From: Ningiella ruwaisensis
GTDB taxonomy: Bacteria; Pseudomonadota; Gammaproteobacteria; Enterobacterales; Alteromonadaceae
Assembly: GCF_004798935.1 (NCBI RefSeq)
Contig: NZ_RAHT01000006.1
Coordinates: 62,001 to 126,000, forward strand
Length of the DNA stretch: 64,000 bases
Direction of reading: 5' to 3'
The notes beneath the pieces are model-generated. The model was not told the origin of the DNA and searched no databases. It saw nothing but the letters and a program-made list of their open reading frames with translations. Every line of letters begins with the position of its first letter. The stretch's first letter is position 1. Below are positions 34,486 to 43,457 of this stretch, piece after piece. The translations under genes and the position numbers were made by a program.

Positions 34486-35892
34486 CTATCGGCGCTGAAA
34501 GTCAGGACTCAACAATAGCATCGCCAAGGATTGCTGAGCACTTTCTGCCCGATTTAAATGCATCATAAGCTGTTTATCTACATCCGGACCGAGCATGGCT
34601 TTTGCTAAACTCATGACTGACATATTGTGTGATGCAACAATTTGTTTTTCTGCCTTGCTAAAATGATTGGCCCAGTCAATTCGAGCCGTTAGTGCGCTTG
34701 CCCCAAGCCAGTCTTGCGCGAGGTCGCCATAACCCGCTGGAGAGTTTGCCTTATACATTCCCTGACCTAATATCTCCATACTCTGGAACAAGGCAGGTCG
34801 CTTTGGCACAAAAGCGCAGGAACGACAGGCCGAAAGTACAAAATCACGCGGTGTTTTATATTTTTGCTTTTTGGGTAACCAGCTATCTTCATGCTTGATT
34901 AGGGTTTGCATTACACTAGGGATGTGTGCTTGCGTTTCTATCCAGCTTGATTTCATATCATCGATTAATGCGTCAGTCGGTTCATCGGAGATAAAATGAC
35001 GAGCAAGCTTATAACTCAAATGTGTGGCAGTTGCAGGATGAATGGCCAGATCTGACAACATCGCCTCACCTTGTTTTGCAGTACCTTTCGATGTTTTATA
35101 GTGTTTAGACAAAAGCAGGTGTTCGCCGGGCTCATGGGCCAAGTGGCGATATTTAAATTCCGGTGCTTCATCTCGCTGTATAAATCCAATCGACCAACCG
35201 CTTATCCCTTTTGCAAGTGACACAACATCATCTTGCGTATAGCCGCTAGAAGCTCCCATTGTATGTAACTCAAGTATTTCGCGAGCAAGATTCTCGTTAA
35301 GTCCTGTAAGATTGTTGCGTTTGGCAAGCTTTGATTTGGCAAGAAGACTGTTCGGACCGATGGAGCGTTCATTATTCAGATACATGAGCATGGCCGGATG
35401 CTGAGTAACCGCAATGAGCATATCTGCAAAGTGGCCATTTAGATTGGGTAAGACAGCCTCGATATCTTTTGTTGGTGCAAGAGAAGAAACAATAAAGTTT
35501 GTGCGATTTACACTAAAATGATTCGAAAAGAAATCCAGTAATCTGGCTTGTAACGGCTGCTTTGTTTTGATCGCTGAATATGCAATTTGTTCGGCAAGTT
35601 GCGCCGCCTCTCGGACCATTGCCAGCCTTGCTGTTTTTACTTCATCCTCATTGGCTGAGCCTTGTTGCATCACTCTTTTTTTAAGTAATTGCGATTTTGC
35701 GCTTGCTCTTAGCGCGTCTTCACTTCTCCACAGCGGCTCGCCTTTTGATGTAACAAGCTCATAAGGCGTCAATTGCTGATTCAAATAGGCGTGCGCCTCT
35801 CGCTTGCTCATCTGCACTAGCTTGCTTGCCTCACTTGGCAAGGCGCCGTATCCAAAACGATTGGCGGCAATAAAGCCATAAGCAGTTTTCAT
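34486..35892 (-). CDS. DUF1800 family protein
   Basis: The protein has 468 residues. It shows the DUF1800 pattern: start AANRFGYGALPSEASKLVQ, central LLDFFSNHFSVNRTN, ENLAREILELHTMG, YTQDDVVSLAKGISGW and HEPGEHLLLSKHY, and closing AMLLLSPDFQRR. No cleavable signal is obvious, so the location is unclear. The family is of unknown function and almost always paired with DUF1501, as here. It is first in the pair and transcribed away from the spondin-like gene. Confidence 0.88.
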   Translation of the reverse strand: MKTAYGFIAANRFGYGALPSEASKLVQMSKREAHAYLNQQLTPYELVTSKGEPLWRSEDALRASAKSQLLKKRVMQQGSANEDEVKTARLAMVREAAQLAEQIAYSAIKTKQPLQARLLDFFSNHFSVNRTNFIVSSLAPTKDIEAVLPNLNGHFADMLIAVTQHPAMLMYLNNERSIGPNSLLAKSKLAKRNNLTGLNENLAREILELHTMGASSGYTQDDVVSLAKGISGWSIGFIQRDEAPEFKYRHLAHEPGEHLLLSKHYKTSKGTAKQGEAMLSDLAIHPATATHLSYKLARHFISDEPTDALIDDMKSSWIETQAHIPSVMQTLIKHEDSWLPKKQKYKTPRDFVLSACRSCAFVPKRPALFQSMEILGQGMYKANSPAGYGDLAQDWLGASALTARIDWANHFSKAEKQIVASHNMSVMSLAKAMLGPDVDKQLMMHLNRAESAQQSLAMLLLSPDFQRR

Positions 35893-36166
35893 CTTTATCT
35901 ATCAGCCCAATGCGTTATTTTATTTAGCTGACTTTTAGACTAGAGGCTGCGCTTAAAAACAACAAGCGACATTACACATTCTTTACATATTTTACCTAAG
36001 AATTACCGTCAAGTATTTTGAGCTTTCTGGCGAAGTGAATAAATCTTTATGGAAGCGTGATACTTTTGTGATGATTTTACCTTTTACTAATCGAGCGAGC
36101 GAAATTTGAGCTTGCAGTTTCTTTAATTGAATTGTTCACGCTACTTACATTAGAAAAGGACCTACC

Positions 36167-37003
36167 ATGAAAAATCACGGCTTAATTAAAAAAGCACTCT
36201 CAGTGCCTGTAAGCGCAGCATTGATGTTGGTGTTTATAACAAATTCCCATGCTGCTCTTGTGGATGTCACGGTGACGATAGAAAATCTGGCACCTACAAA
36301 TACCATTTCCTTCGCTCCGCTTCGACTTGGCTTCCACAATGGCACATTTGATGCGTTTGACGATGGCAGCGCTGCTTCTGATGCTATCGTATCAATAGCA
36401 GAAGGCGGCAGCGGCGTTGACTGGTTTGAAGCCTTCGCAGCAGCCGAACCTGACGCTGTATTAGGGACCGTTGCAGACGGTGGCCCGGCGGTGCCAAATG
36501 GAAATGCGGGTATTGGAAATATGTTTAGCTCCACAGCATCAAGCACCTTTCGAGTAGATACAAGCGAAAACGCTTTTTTTACATTTGCAAACATGGTTGT
36601 TCCCAGTAATGACTTATTTTTAGGAAACGACTCACCCATTCAACTTTTTGACGCGAGTGGCAATTTACTTGTTTCGCAGATTTTTCAGACGGCTGCAAAC
36701 ATTTGGGACGCCAATTCGGAAGTAGCTGACCCTGCAGCTGCCGCATTTGTAGTGGGTGGCGTAAACGGAGACAGAACTGAAGAAAATGGACTGATTGCCT
36801 TTGATTTTTCTGAACTTGGTGTCTTTGATGGTTTAACTACAGCAGCAGCTTATGACTTCGATTTTTCGGCGCTAGCTAGAGACACCGCTATCTATAGTAT
36901 ACGCTTTGATGCGCAATCGGTTATGGTGTCTGCCCCTACCGCATTTACTCTAATGTGTATCACTGCGTTGGGGCTATTAATCCGAAGAATGAATAAACAC
37001 TGA
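36167..37003 (+). CDS. Spondin-domain secreted protein with a C-terminal sorting-like tail
   Basis: The protein has 278 residues with a strong AAAAGGA ribosome site. A signal peptide (about 1-29) ends at SHA. The mature part resembles bacterial spondin_N proteins: VTVTIENLAPTNTISFAPL, LGFHNGTFDAFDDG, EGGSGVDWFEAF and ENAFFTFANMVVPSNDLFLGND. It ends with VSAPTAFTLMCITALGLLIRRM, a short motif, hydrophobic helix and basic tail, arranged like PEP-CTERM sorting signals but with APT in place of PEP. It would be exported and perhaps anchored or processed at the surface. It is divergent from the DUF1800/DUF1501 pair. Confidence 0.82.
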   Translation: MKNHGLIKKALSVPVSAALMLVFITNSHAALVDVTVTIENLAPTNTISFAPLRLGFHNGTFDAFDDGSAASDAIVSIAEGGSGVDWFEAFAAAEPDAVLGTVADGGPAVPNGNAGIGNMFSSTASSTFRVDTSENAFFTFANMVVPSNDLFLGNDSPIQLFDASGNLLVSQIFQTAANIWDANSEVADPAAAAFVVGGVNGDRTEENGLIAFDFSELGVFDGLTTAAAYDFDFSALARDTAIYSIRFDAQSVMVSAPTAFTLMCITALGLLIRRMNKH

Positions 37004-37075
37004 AGCGACAACAATTCGCGTTTTTTAGCGCAACTTGGCGCTGCTGCTTATCTCGAATTAAGCTTATGTACTTTT

Positions 37076-38047
37076 TTACGCAAAACTGCGCCGCTTTAGC
37101 ATAATATAAATGAAAAGCGGCGCTCCAATACTTGCAGTAAGCATGGATATCGGTAAGCTAACGGATGAAAAGTGCGTGTTAAAAATGGCACAGAGTACCA
37201 TGACGCTCGCGCCAATTAGCGCACTAATTGGCATGACTATTTGATTGTTATTGCCATGAATACGCCTGACGAAGTGCGGCACCAACAAGCCTAAAAACGC
37301 GATAGAGCCCGCAACTGAAACACTCACACCAACTAAAATAGAGACCAGGATGATAACGCGCGTTTGTAATGTCCGCGTATTTACGCCAGACAGAATCGCA
37401 TTTTGCTCGCCCAAATATAGTCTATTAAGCGAAGGACCAATGCGTATTAAAAATACCAAGGCGAACACGATTAAAATAGCGCTTATGCTCAAGGTGGTGT
37501 AATTACTATTATTAAGCGAACCCATCAACCAAAAAGTGAGGTTTTGCAAACTGTTAGGAGGCGCAACTAAAAACATCCAGCCAACCAACGCACTGCATAA
37601 GGTTGATATTGCAATACCCGCTAATATCACAGAGCTAACCGAGCCCCCCATCCAGCGGGCCATATAGAATATTAACAGTGCACTAACAAAGGCCCCTGTA
37701 AAGCATGCAATGGGTAAGAGATAAATATCTAAAACTGGGATAAATGATAAGCTTAATACACTGCCTGAAAGCAACAAAACCGCTGCCGCCATTAGCGATG
37801 CACCGCTTGTAATACCAATAATGCCTGGGTCTGCTAATGGATTGCGCAAAAGCACTTGCAGGCTAGCTGAAGCGCTACAAATCGCTGCGCCAACGAGCCA
37901 TGCAGTGAGCAGGACCGGCACTTTTAACTGTATGAGTATATGTCGCTCAATTTGGTTAAAAACAATGTCAGGCGGTATCAGGTATATTAAGCTAAGAAGC
38001 AATAGCGACAAGGTATAAAAAATGTAAAGCTTCCTGGCAAGCCGCAT
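37076..38047 (-). CDS. FecCD/BtuC-type ABC transporter permease
   Basis: This inner-membrane permease has 323 residues and about ten helices. Family motifs are RHILIQLKVPVLLTAWLVG, ASASLQVLLRNPLADPGIIG, and the coupling region FLGLLVPHFVRRIHG that contacts the ATPase. It belongs to the importers of B12, haem and siderophores, and B12 (BtuC) is the likeliest by general appearance, but this is not certain. It lies 15 bp after a low-molecular-weight phosphatase gene and no ATPase follows it. The nearest candidate ATPase is 5.5 kb away at 30719-31555 on the same strand. Confidence 0.88.
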   Translation of the reverse strand: MRLARKLYIFYTLSLLLLSLIYLIPPDIVFNQIERHILIQLKVPVLLTAWLVGAAICSASASLQVLLRNPLADPGIIGITSGASLMAAAVLLLSGSVLSLSFIPVLDIYLLPIACFTGAFVSALLIFYMARWMGGSVSSVILAGIAISTLCSALVGWMFLVAPPNSLQNLTFWLMGSLNNSNYTTLSISAILIVFALVFLIRIGPSLNRLYLGEQNAILSGVNTRTLQTRVIILVSILVGVSVSVAGSIAFLGLLVPHFVRRIHGNNNQIVMPISALIGASVMVLCAIFNTHFSSVSLPISMLTASIGAPLFIYIMLKRRSFA

Positions 38048-38062
38048 TATTTGATTTTACTC

Positions 38063-38533
38063 TTAACTTGCAAGTTTCAGCAGTAAGCCGTCTGAAGCCT
38101 CTTCTATTAAATCCAATACAAGTTCAAAGCCTTTTAAACCCGCGTAATAAGGGTCGGGCACTTCCTCAAATTCACTTTCACAATGAGATAAAAAAAGGCT
38201 TATCTTATGATGGAGCTCTTCAGGACATTTTCGCTTTAAGTCGCTTACATTTTGATGATCCATAGCCACAATGTAATCAAATTCTTCAAAATCTGATTCA
38301 GCCACTTTGCGGCATTTAATAAGTGACAGGTCATAGCCACGGCTTCGGGCGACCTGTTGAGAGCGCTTATCGGGTGGAGCGCCAATGTGATAACCACCCG
38401 TTCCGGCCGAATCGATACGAACACTTACACCGCTTTTTTCGGCCTTGTCCCTGAATACGCCTTCTGCGGTCGGCGAGCGGCATATGTTGCCTAAACAAAC
38501 AAATAGTACGGAGGGCGTTTGTTGAGATTGCAC
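38063..38533 (-). CDS. Low-molecular-weight protein tyrosine phosphatase
   Basis: The protein has 156 residues and is cytoplasmic. The P-loop is VCLGNICRSPTAEG with nucleophile Cys13 and Arg19 (C-x5-R), and the general acid aspartate is in VPDPYY near residue 120. Length and pattern fit the LMW-PTP family. Members remove phosphate from tyrosine or arginine on proteins, and in bacteria often act with capsule kinases, none of which is nearby. It is first in a two-gene unit with the BtuC-like permease. Confidence 0.93.
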   Translation of the reverse strand: MQSQQTPSVLFVCLGNICRSPTAEGVFRDKAEKSGVSVRIDSAGTGGYHIGAPPDKRSQQVARSRGYDLSLIKCRKVAESDFEEFDYIVAMDHQNVSDLKRKCPEELHHKISLFLSHCESEFEEVPDPYYAGLKGFELVLDLIEEASDGLLLKLAS

Positions 38534-38729
38534 GTTACATCCTGGTAATGATTCTGTCGTTCGACATTAGTTGATATTCCTGCGCAAATTATATGCGAAT
38601 ATCGCTTTAGATGCATCCGCTAAATTCAGCTTCGCATTTTGCTATTAAGAGAAAGGATTGAAAGTCAGCGCTGTGTTCAAGAAACGCTTATAAGCAAAGC
38701 TATGCATCAAATTAAGCGTTGCATTAAAA

Positions 38730-39011
38730 CTAAGTCTTTTTTGCGTTGTGCTTTTCTTTTTCGTCTTGCTCTCGTTTTACAAGCAAAAACGTAAGATACA
38801 TTTTTGTAGGAAGTGACATGATCATGCCAACTGCGACCGTGATTGCGCTGATAAGAATGCCAGTCACCCCCATTTCTTCAATTGTTTTATTGAACATATG
38901 AAAATAAATGCCAAGTAAAATCAGGCAAATACCTGTCACCATTACAATTTTTAAAATATTTATCACTTTTGCATCATTCATACACTGCGCACAAGCTCCC
39001 TGTTGGGTCAC
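38730..39011 (-). CDS. Small membrane protein of unknown function (93 aa)
   Basis: Two membrane helices are predicted, VINILKIVMVTGICLILLGIY and TGILISAITVAVGMIMSLP, followed by a charged Lys/Glu-rich tail (KREQDEKEKHNAKK). The frame opens with a GTG at 39011, and an ATG at 38981 (MNDAKVINILK) is an equally good start. The ten extra residues include the cysteine pair CAQC. It is not recognised. It stands alone between the phosphatase and bioD, on the same strand as both. Confidence 0.6.
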   Translation of the reverse strand: MTQQGACAQCMNDAKVINILKIVMVTGICLILLGIYFHMFNKTIEEMGVTGILISAITVAVGMIMSLPTKMYLTFLLVKREQDEKEKHNAKKT

Positions 39012-39070
39012 TATCTCACTATAGATTAGCAGACCGTCGCACTTTTACTTTGATGCAAATCACTGAATCG

Positions 39071-39784
39071 TTACTTTAGAAGAGCCTTAAATGCTGGGCT
39101 TAACTTTATTTCGCCTCTCGCTGTGTGGCTTACCGAATTTTCGATGCCAGTATCCTCGGCAAAAGGCACTTCGGCCAGTAGTGGTGCTTTTATCAATGAA
39201 CGAAGCGTATTCAGATTTTCTTGATAATACGGCATGTTTTGATCTAATTGATTTGCTATCCAGCCTACGCAATGCAACCCGTCTTTTTCGATGGTTTCGT
39301 AGCTTAATATGGCATGGTTTAAGCACCCCAATCGCATGCCCACCACCAAAATAACCGGCATTTTGTTACGGATCGCAAAATCGGACAGATACTGTCCTTT
39401 ATTATTCAAAGGTAAACGCCAGCCGCCAGCACCTTCTATAAACAAAACATCGGCACCGCAGTCAAGTATCGCCTTATAGTGAGATTGAAGTTCTTCCAAA
39501 TCTATGACTTGTCCAAGCTCGCTGGCTGCAATATGCGGGGCAATGGGCGGTTCATACGCAATGGGATTAATAAGTGAGTAGTCTACATCCAGGCTGCCTG
39601 CGGCAAGTAAATTAAGTGCGTCGTCATTACGCAAGCCTTCAGATGTGTTTGTGCAGCCCGCTGATATGGGCTTAAAGCCCAGTGTTTTAAATCCTTGTGC
39701 ATTTAGCGCGTCAAGTAAAAGCGCTGTCACAAACGTTTTGCCAACGTCGGTGTCTGTTCCTGTGATAAATATACTTTTTGTCAT
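39071..39784 (-). CDS. bioD: Dethiobiotin synthetase
   Basis: The protein has 237 residues. The ATP-binding P-loop is GTDTDVGKTF at the N terminus, and the family segment IEGAGGWRLPLN carries the second conserved region. It closes the ureido ring of dethiobiotin from 7,8-diaminopelargonic acid, CO2 and ATP in the cytoplasm. It is the last gene of bioB-bioF-bioC-bioD, 41 bp after bioC, and so is expected to be repressed by BirA with the others. Confidence 0.95.
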   Translation of the reverse strand: MTKSIFITGTDTDVGKTFVTALLLDALNAQGFKTLGFKPISAGCTNTSEGLRNDDALNLLAAGSLDVDYSLINPIAYEPPIAPHIAASELGQVIDLEELQSHYKAILDCGADVLFIEGAGGWRLPLNNKGQYLSDFAIRNKMPVILVVGMRLGCLNHAILSYETIEKDGLHCVGWIANQLDQNMPYYQENLNTLRSLIKAPLLAEVPFAEDTGIENSVSHTARGEIKLSPAFKALLK

Positions 39785-39825
39785 GCCTAATAGAGTGTGC
39801 TTATTTTGTTAATAAAAAATGCTGC

Positions 39826-40860
39826 CTAAACGCCTTTGCGCCAATGCATAAACAGAACATGATATTCAAGTGAATACATGTCTTGCTCTCGTGACCACAA
39901 AGACTCCACTCGCTCAATTTCTCTTTTGCCAAGCATATTTGCTTTGGCCTTTGATAGAGCCGTATTTGCACCAATAGCTTTTAGGGATTTTAAGGCATGC
40001 AACAAGTTAGGATGCCAAGTGCTAAACTGCATGAGCTGTGTGGTGTTTTCTTCTATACTTCCTGCCGTGCTTTCTGCAATACGGCTTTCTGCAATACCGC
40101 TTTCCATATCCTCTTTAAGATTCTCATAAATACGTTCATTCCCTTTCGTAGCATACCTTTTGAGCCGCTCAAATGCAGATATCCAGCGTGATTTATCAGC
40201 AAAACGATTCAAACGAGAAGCGTAGCCAGCCCGCTCCCACGCTGATTCTAGAGAATAGAAAGAACCTTCTATCATAAAGGCAATAGATGCTTCGCCATGC
40301 GGTTTTAACACGCGGTGTATTTCGGCAAGACTGGAGAAAGGGTTTTCAGACCACTGCAAAGCCATACTTGAATATACTTTGTCGATGGATCTCGTCGCAA
40401 AGGGGAGCTCATTTGCATGGCCAAGGATAAAATGCTGCTTGTCTTCAACGCTTTTTGCTCGTTTAGTACGCATGTTCTCAGCATGCGCCTTTTGTCGCGC
40501 CTGTTGTAACATAGCAAATGACAGGTCCAGGTTGAACCACTGTGCAAACTGCCCCGATAGCATTAGCGCTAGCTGACCGGTACCACAACCTATATCCAGG
40601 GCAACTGAATTAGCGTAATTGCTGTTTGAAGACGGCTGACTCTTTTGCCAATCTACCAGTGCTTTGGCAATTCTTTGTTGGACTTGCGCATGTTTATCGT
40701 AATGTCTAGCTGCTCGACTAAAACCCTTTGCAATAGTATTGCTTTTAGCCGATAAGACTTGCCTTTGGTTTACCTCAGTTTCAACCTTGGCAGTAGGCAG
40801 TTTATCACGGAGTTCATGAGAAGCTTCCTTGTTATGCTTGTCATCAAGCACAGTCAGCAT
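39826..40860 (-). CDS. bioC: Malonyl-ACP O-methyltransferase, with insertions
   Basis: The protein has 344 residues from the ATG at 40860, which overlaps the bioF stop by 7 bp and has no family-like sequence before it. The SAM motif is VALDIGCGTGQLALML, followed by LDLSFAMLQQAR and the later VLKPHGEASIAFM. BioC methylates malonyl-ACP to start pimeloyl synthesis. It is about 90 residues longer than usual (E. coli 251). It has a roughly 45-residue polar N-terminal extension and an insertion with repeated SGIAESRIAESTAGS. The DNA for that insertion is a 15-bp tandem repeat (about 40070-40100). Function is expected from context despite the additions. Confidence 0.88.
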   Translation of the reverse strand: MLTVLDDKHNKEASHELRDKLPTAKVETEVNQRQVLSAKSNTIAKGFSRAARHYDKHAQVQQRIAKALVDWQKSQPSSNSNYANSVALDIGCGTGQLALMLSGQFAQWFNLDLSFAMLQQARQKAHAENMRTKRAKSVEDKQHFILGHANELPFATRSIDKVYSSMALQWSENPFSSLAEIHRVLKPHGEASIAFMIEGSFYSLESAWERAGYASRLNRFADKSRWISAFERLKRYATKGNERIYENLKEDMESGIAESRIAESTAGSIEENTTQLMQFSTWHPNLLHALKSLKAIGANTALSKAKANMLGKREIERVESLWSREQDMYSLEYHVLFMHWRKGV

Positions 40861-42179
40861 GCGTTTGTGCTCCAATTTTGTCTTTCGCGCAAAATGCAAA
40901 GTGCATCAACCAAAGTTTGAATATCTTGCCCCGAGTGCAAAGCAGAGAGCGTGATACGCAAACGTTCTTTGCCTTTTGCAACCGTCGGCGTTCGAATAGC
41001 CGGCGTATAAATACCCCATTCCATTAATTGCTCACTTGCTTGAGTACAATGTTGGCTAGTTTGCGAATCTGCAATAATAAGTGGCTGTATTGCGGTATCA
41101 GAAGCTAAGAATGGAAGCGCATGTTTTGCAATTAAGGATTTAAACAGCGCAATATTTTGCTGGAGCTTTTCTCGCTCTATACCTTTTTGCATTATTTCAA
41201 TACTTTTTAAGGTAGCGTGAGCCTGGGCAGGCGGAATTGCAGTGCTGTAAACGTAATGCCTTGCAAAATTGATTAAAAAGTCGATTAGCGCTTTGCTTCC
41301 TGCAATAAAAGCGCCGGCTGTGCCTATCGCCTTTCCAAAAGTTGCCATAATGATATCAATCTGGTTTGAATCAATATTCAAGTGCTCGCATACGCCCAAT
41401 CCATGTTTGCCAATTACACCAAAGCCATGCGCATCATCAATCATTAACATAAGATTTTTATCTGCTTTTTGGCTGCGCTTGAAATTTTGAGCTTGCGTTA
41501 GTACTTGAGCAATATCGCCGTCCATACTAAACACGCCTTCGGTTGCAAGCAGCGTAATTTGCTCTGCTTTTTGCGGATTTTCCAACTGCGTGCTGGCCGC
41601 TGCATCCAAGAGTTTTTGCATGTGGGCGGCATCGTTATGACGAAAACGGGAAAGGCGAGCATTCGCATGTAGCGCACCTTCAATAAAGCTGGCATGCATC
41701 AATTTATCGCAGATGATTTGTCCCTTATACCCGTGTTCTTGTGTATCGGTTCTGGCTATCTGATGACGTACTCCGCTGTCAGAATGAGGCAAAGTGCGCC
41801 TTGATGACTGCTTTGTTTGCGAAAAAAGTGCATGTATAAGCGCCTGGTTAGCCGCAAATCCACTATTAAACAAAAGCGCCGCCTCTTTATTGAACATTTG
41901 GGCAAGCGCATCTTCAAGTGCTTTGTGCGGCTGCATATACCCGCTTACTACTGACGAGGCAGTGCTACCCGCGCCATACAATGCAAGCCCTTCTGCATAG
42001 CTTTGTAATACATCTGGATGTTGGCTTAAGCCGAGATAGTCGTTACTGGCAAAATTTAAACAAGGCTTGCCATTGATCGTAACAATACCATCAGCATTTT
42101 GACTAACGAGCTTTCTGCTACGAAGTAAACCGTCGGCTTTACGCTTATCTAATGCAGCTTGTAAAACGTTATTGTGCAA
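40854..42179 (-). CDS. bioF: 8-amino-7-oxononanoate synthase, with an insertion
   Basis: The protein has 441 residues. It is a fold type I PLP enzyme with the cofactor lysine in ATFGKAIGTAGAF, the phosphate-binding LMIDDAHGFGVIG, and the N-terminal NYASNDYLG-type FASNDYLGLSQHP. It condenses pimeloyl-ACP and alanine. The usual length is about 385. A polar insertion of about 33 residues (SQTKQSSRRTLPHSDSGVRH and following, to GYKG) breaks the FAANQALI...DKLMHASF region. It starts 3 bp after bioB stops and overlaps bioC. Confidence 0.93.
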   Translation of the reverse strand: MHNNVLQAALDKRKADGLLRSRKLVSQNADGIVTINGKPCLNFASNDYLGLSQHPDVLQSYAEGLALYGAGSTASSVVSGYMQPHKALEDALAQMFNKEAALLFNSGFAANQALIHALFSQTKQSSRRTLPHSDSGVRHQIARTDTQEHGYKGQIICDKLMHASFIEGALHANARLSRFRHNDAAHMQKLLDAAASTQLENPQKAEQITLLATEGVFSMDGDIAQVLTQAQNFKRSQKADKNLMLMIDDAHGFGVIGKHGLGVCEHLNIDSNQIDIIMATFGKAIGTAGAFIAGSKALIDFLINFARHYVYSTAIPPAQAHATLKSIEIMQKGIEREKLQQNIALFKSLIAKHALPFLASDTAIQPLIIADSQTSQHCTQASEQLMEWGIYTPAIRTPTVAKGKERLRITLSALHSGQDIQTLVDALCILRERQNWSTNAC

Positions 42180-42182
42180 AAA

Positions 42183-43361
42183 TCATCCACCACTAGACGA
42201 ATTGGCAGACATTTTGACCAATGAGCTTTTAGTGGCGTCAATATACAAATCTGCCTGTTGATTCTGCTGAATTTCTTCAGTGAGGGCTGCGTCAATCGCC
42301 TCATCAGAAAAACTTTTTGTTTGCTGCGAGTTTATGCCGAGCTTTTTAAATAACATAACATCTTCATGTGTTTCGGGATTAGAAGTCGTGAGCAACTTGC
42401 AACCATAAAATATGGAATTAGCTCCCGCCATAAAGCAAAGTGCCTGCATCTGTTCGTTCATCGATTCTCTGCCGGCCGACAAACGAACATAGCTTTTCGG
42501 CATCATTATTCGCGCCACTGCAATCGTGCGAATAAACTCAAAAGGCTCCAAATCTTCAACGCTATCAAGTGGAGTCCCTTTTACTTTTACCAGCATATTA
42601 ATTGGCACGCTTTCAGGATGCCGCTGCAAATTGGCCAATTGGATAAGCAAACTTGAGCGGTCGTTTGCGCTTTCGCCCATTCCGACTATACCGCCAGAAC
42701 ACACATGCATGCCTGCCTCACGCACATGCTCAAGTGTATCAAGCCTGTCTTGATACGTTCGGGTGGTGATAATTTCGCCGTAAAACTCCGGTGATGTATC
42801 TAAATTATGATTGTAATAATCCAGCCCTGCCTGCTTTAGTGCGATGGCTTGTTCGCGCGTTAACATACCAAGCGTCATGCAGGTTTCGAGTCCTAATGAC
42901 TTTACTTCCCGAATCATATCGGCAACATATGGGATGTCTCTGTCTTTTGGATTTCGCCATGCTGCGCCCATGCAAAAACGCGTCGAGCCAGCCGCTTTGG
43001 CCTCTTTCGCACGCTGAATGACCTTTTCAATTTCCAGTAATCGCTCTTTTTCCAAGCCGGTATCGTAACGTGCACTCTGCGGACAATATTTGCAATCTTC
43101 AGGGCAGGCACCGGTTTTTATTGACAGCAGTGTACTTACCTGAACATGATTAGGGTCAAAGTGTTCACGATGGATGGATTGCGCTTTAAATACCAGATCG
43201 TTGAAAGGTAAGTTAAATAGTGCATTGACCTCTTCCAGAGTCCAGTCATGACGCAACTTATCTTCAAAATTGTGTTTTTTACTTGGATAAGCGGACGCCG
43301 TCGAAGAATGTAGTGTTTGCTCATCTTTGCTTGACGATGAATGGACGAGAGATTCAGACAT
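42183..43361 (-). CDS. bioB: Biotin synthase
   Basis: The protein has 392 residues. The radical-SAM cluster motif CPEDCKYC supplies the three cysteines. Further landmarks are [39 protein letters not shown] and the second-cluster region [16 protein letters not shown]. It inserts sulfur into dethiobiotin. An N-terminal Ser-rich extension (about 1-30) and a polar C-terminal tail lengthen it relative to E. coli BioB (346). It is the first gene of bioBFCD, divergent from bioA, with a candidate BirA operator between them. Confidence 0.97.
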   Translation of the reverse strand: MSESLVHSSSSKDEQTLHSSTASAYPSKKHNFEDKLRHDWTLEEVNALFNLPFNDLVFKAQSIHREHFDPNHVQVSTLLSIKTGACPEDCKYCPQSARYDTGLEKERLLEIEKVIQRAKEAKAAGSTRFCMGAAWRNPKDRDIPYVADMIREVKSLGLETCMTLGMLTREQAIALKQAGLDYYNHNLDTSPEFYGEIITTRTYQDRLDTLEHVREAGMHVCSGGIVGMGESANDRSSLLIQLANLQRHPESVPINMLVKVKGTPLDSVEDLEPFEFIRTIAVARIMMPKSYVRLSAGRESMNEQMQALCFMAGANSIFYGCKLLTTSNPETHEDVMLFKKLGINSQQTKSFSDEAIDAALTEEIQQNQQADLYIDATKSSLVKMSANSSSGG

Positions 43362-43413
43362 AAAAAGGTTTACTCATAAGTTGTATGGCACTAGTCTATG
43401 CCCAGTCATTAAT

Positions 43414-43446
43414 TTGTCAATTCAAGTGAAGAACAAAGTTTTACTA
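43414..43446. promoter_or_regulatory. Candidate BirA operator between bioB and bioA
   Basis: Half-sites TTGTCAATT (43414-43422) and GTTTTACTA (43438-43446), separated by 15 bp, each match the TTGTAAACC / GGTTTACAA pattern of BirA boxes at 7 of 9 positions. It lies between the divergent bio genes as in E. coli and abuts the bioA ribosome site. It was picked by eye. Confidence 0.45.
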
Positions 43447-43457
43447 AAGGTTAAAAT

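Noticed and set aside
36175-36639. 154-codon minus-strand frame opposite the spondin-like gene
   Set aside because: It is antisense to a gene with a signal peptide and ribosome site, and its sequence has no recognisable motif.
38534-38729. B12 riboswitch upstream of the phosphatase/BtuC-like unit
   Set aside because: No B12-box sequence or folded element could be recognised by eye.
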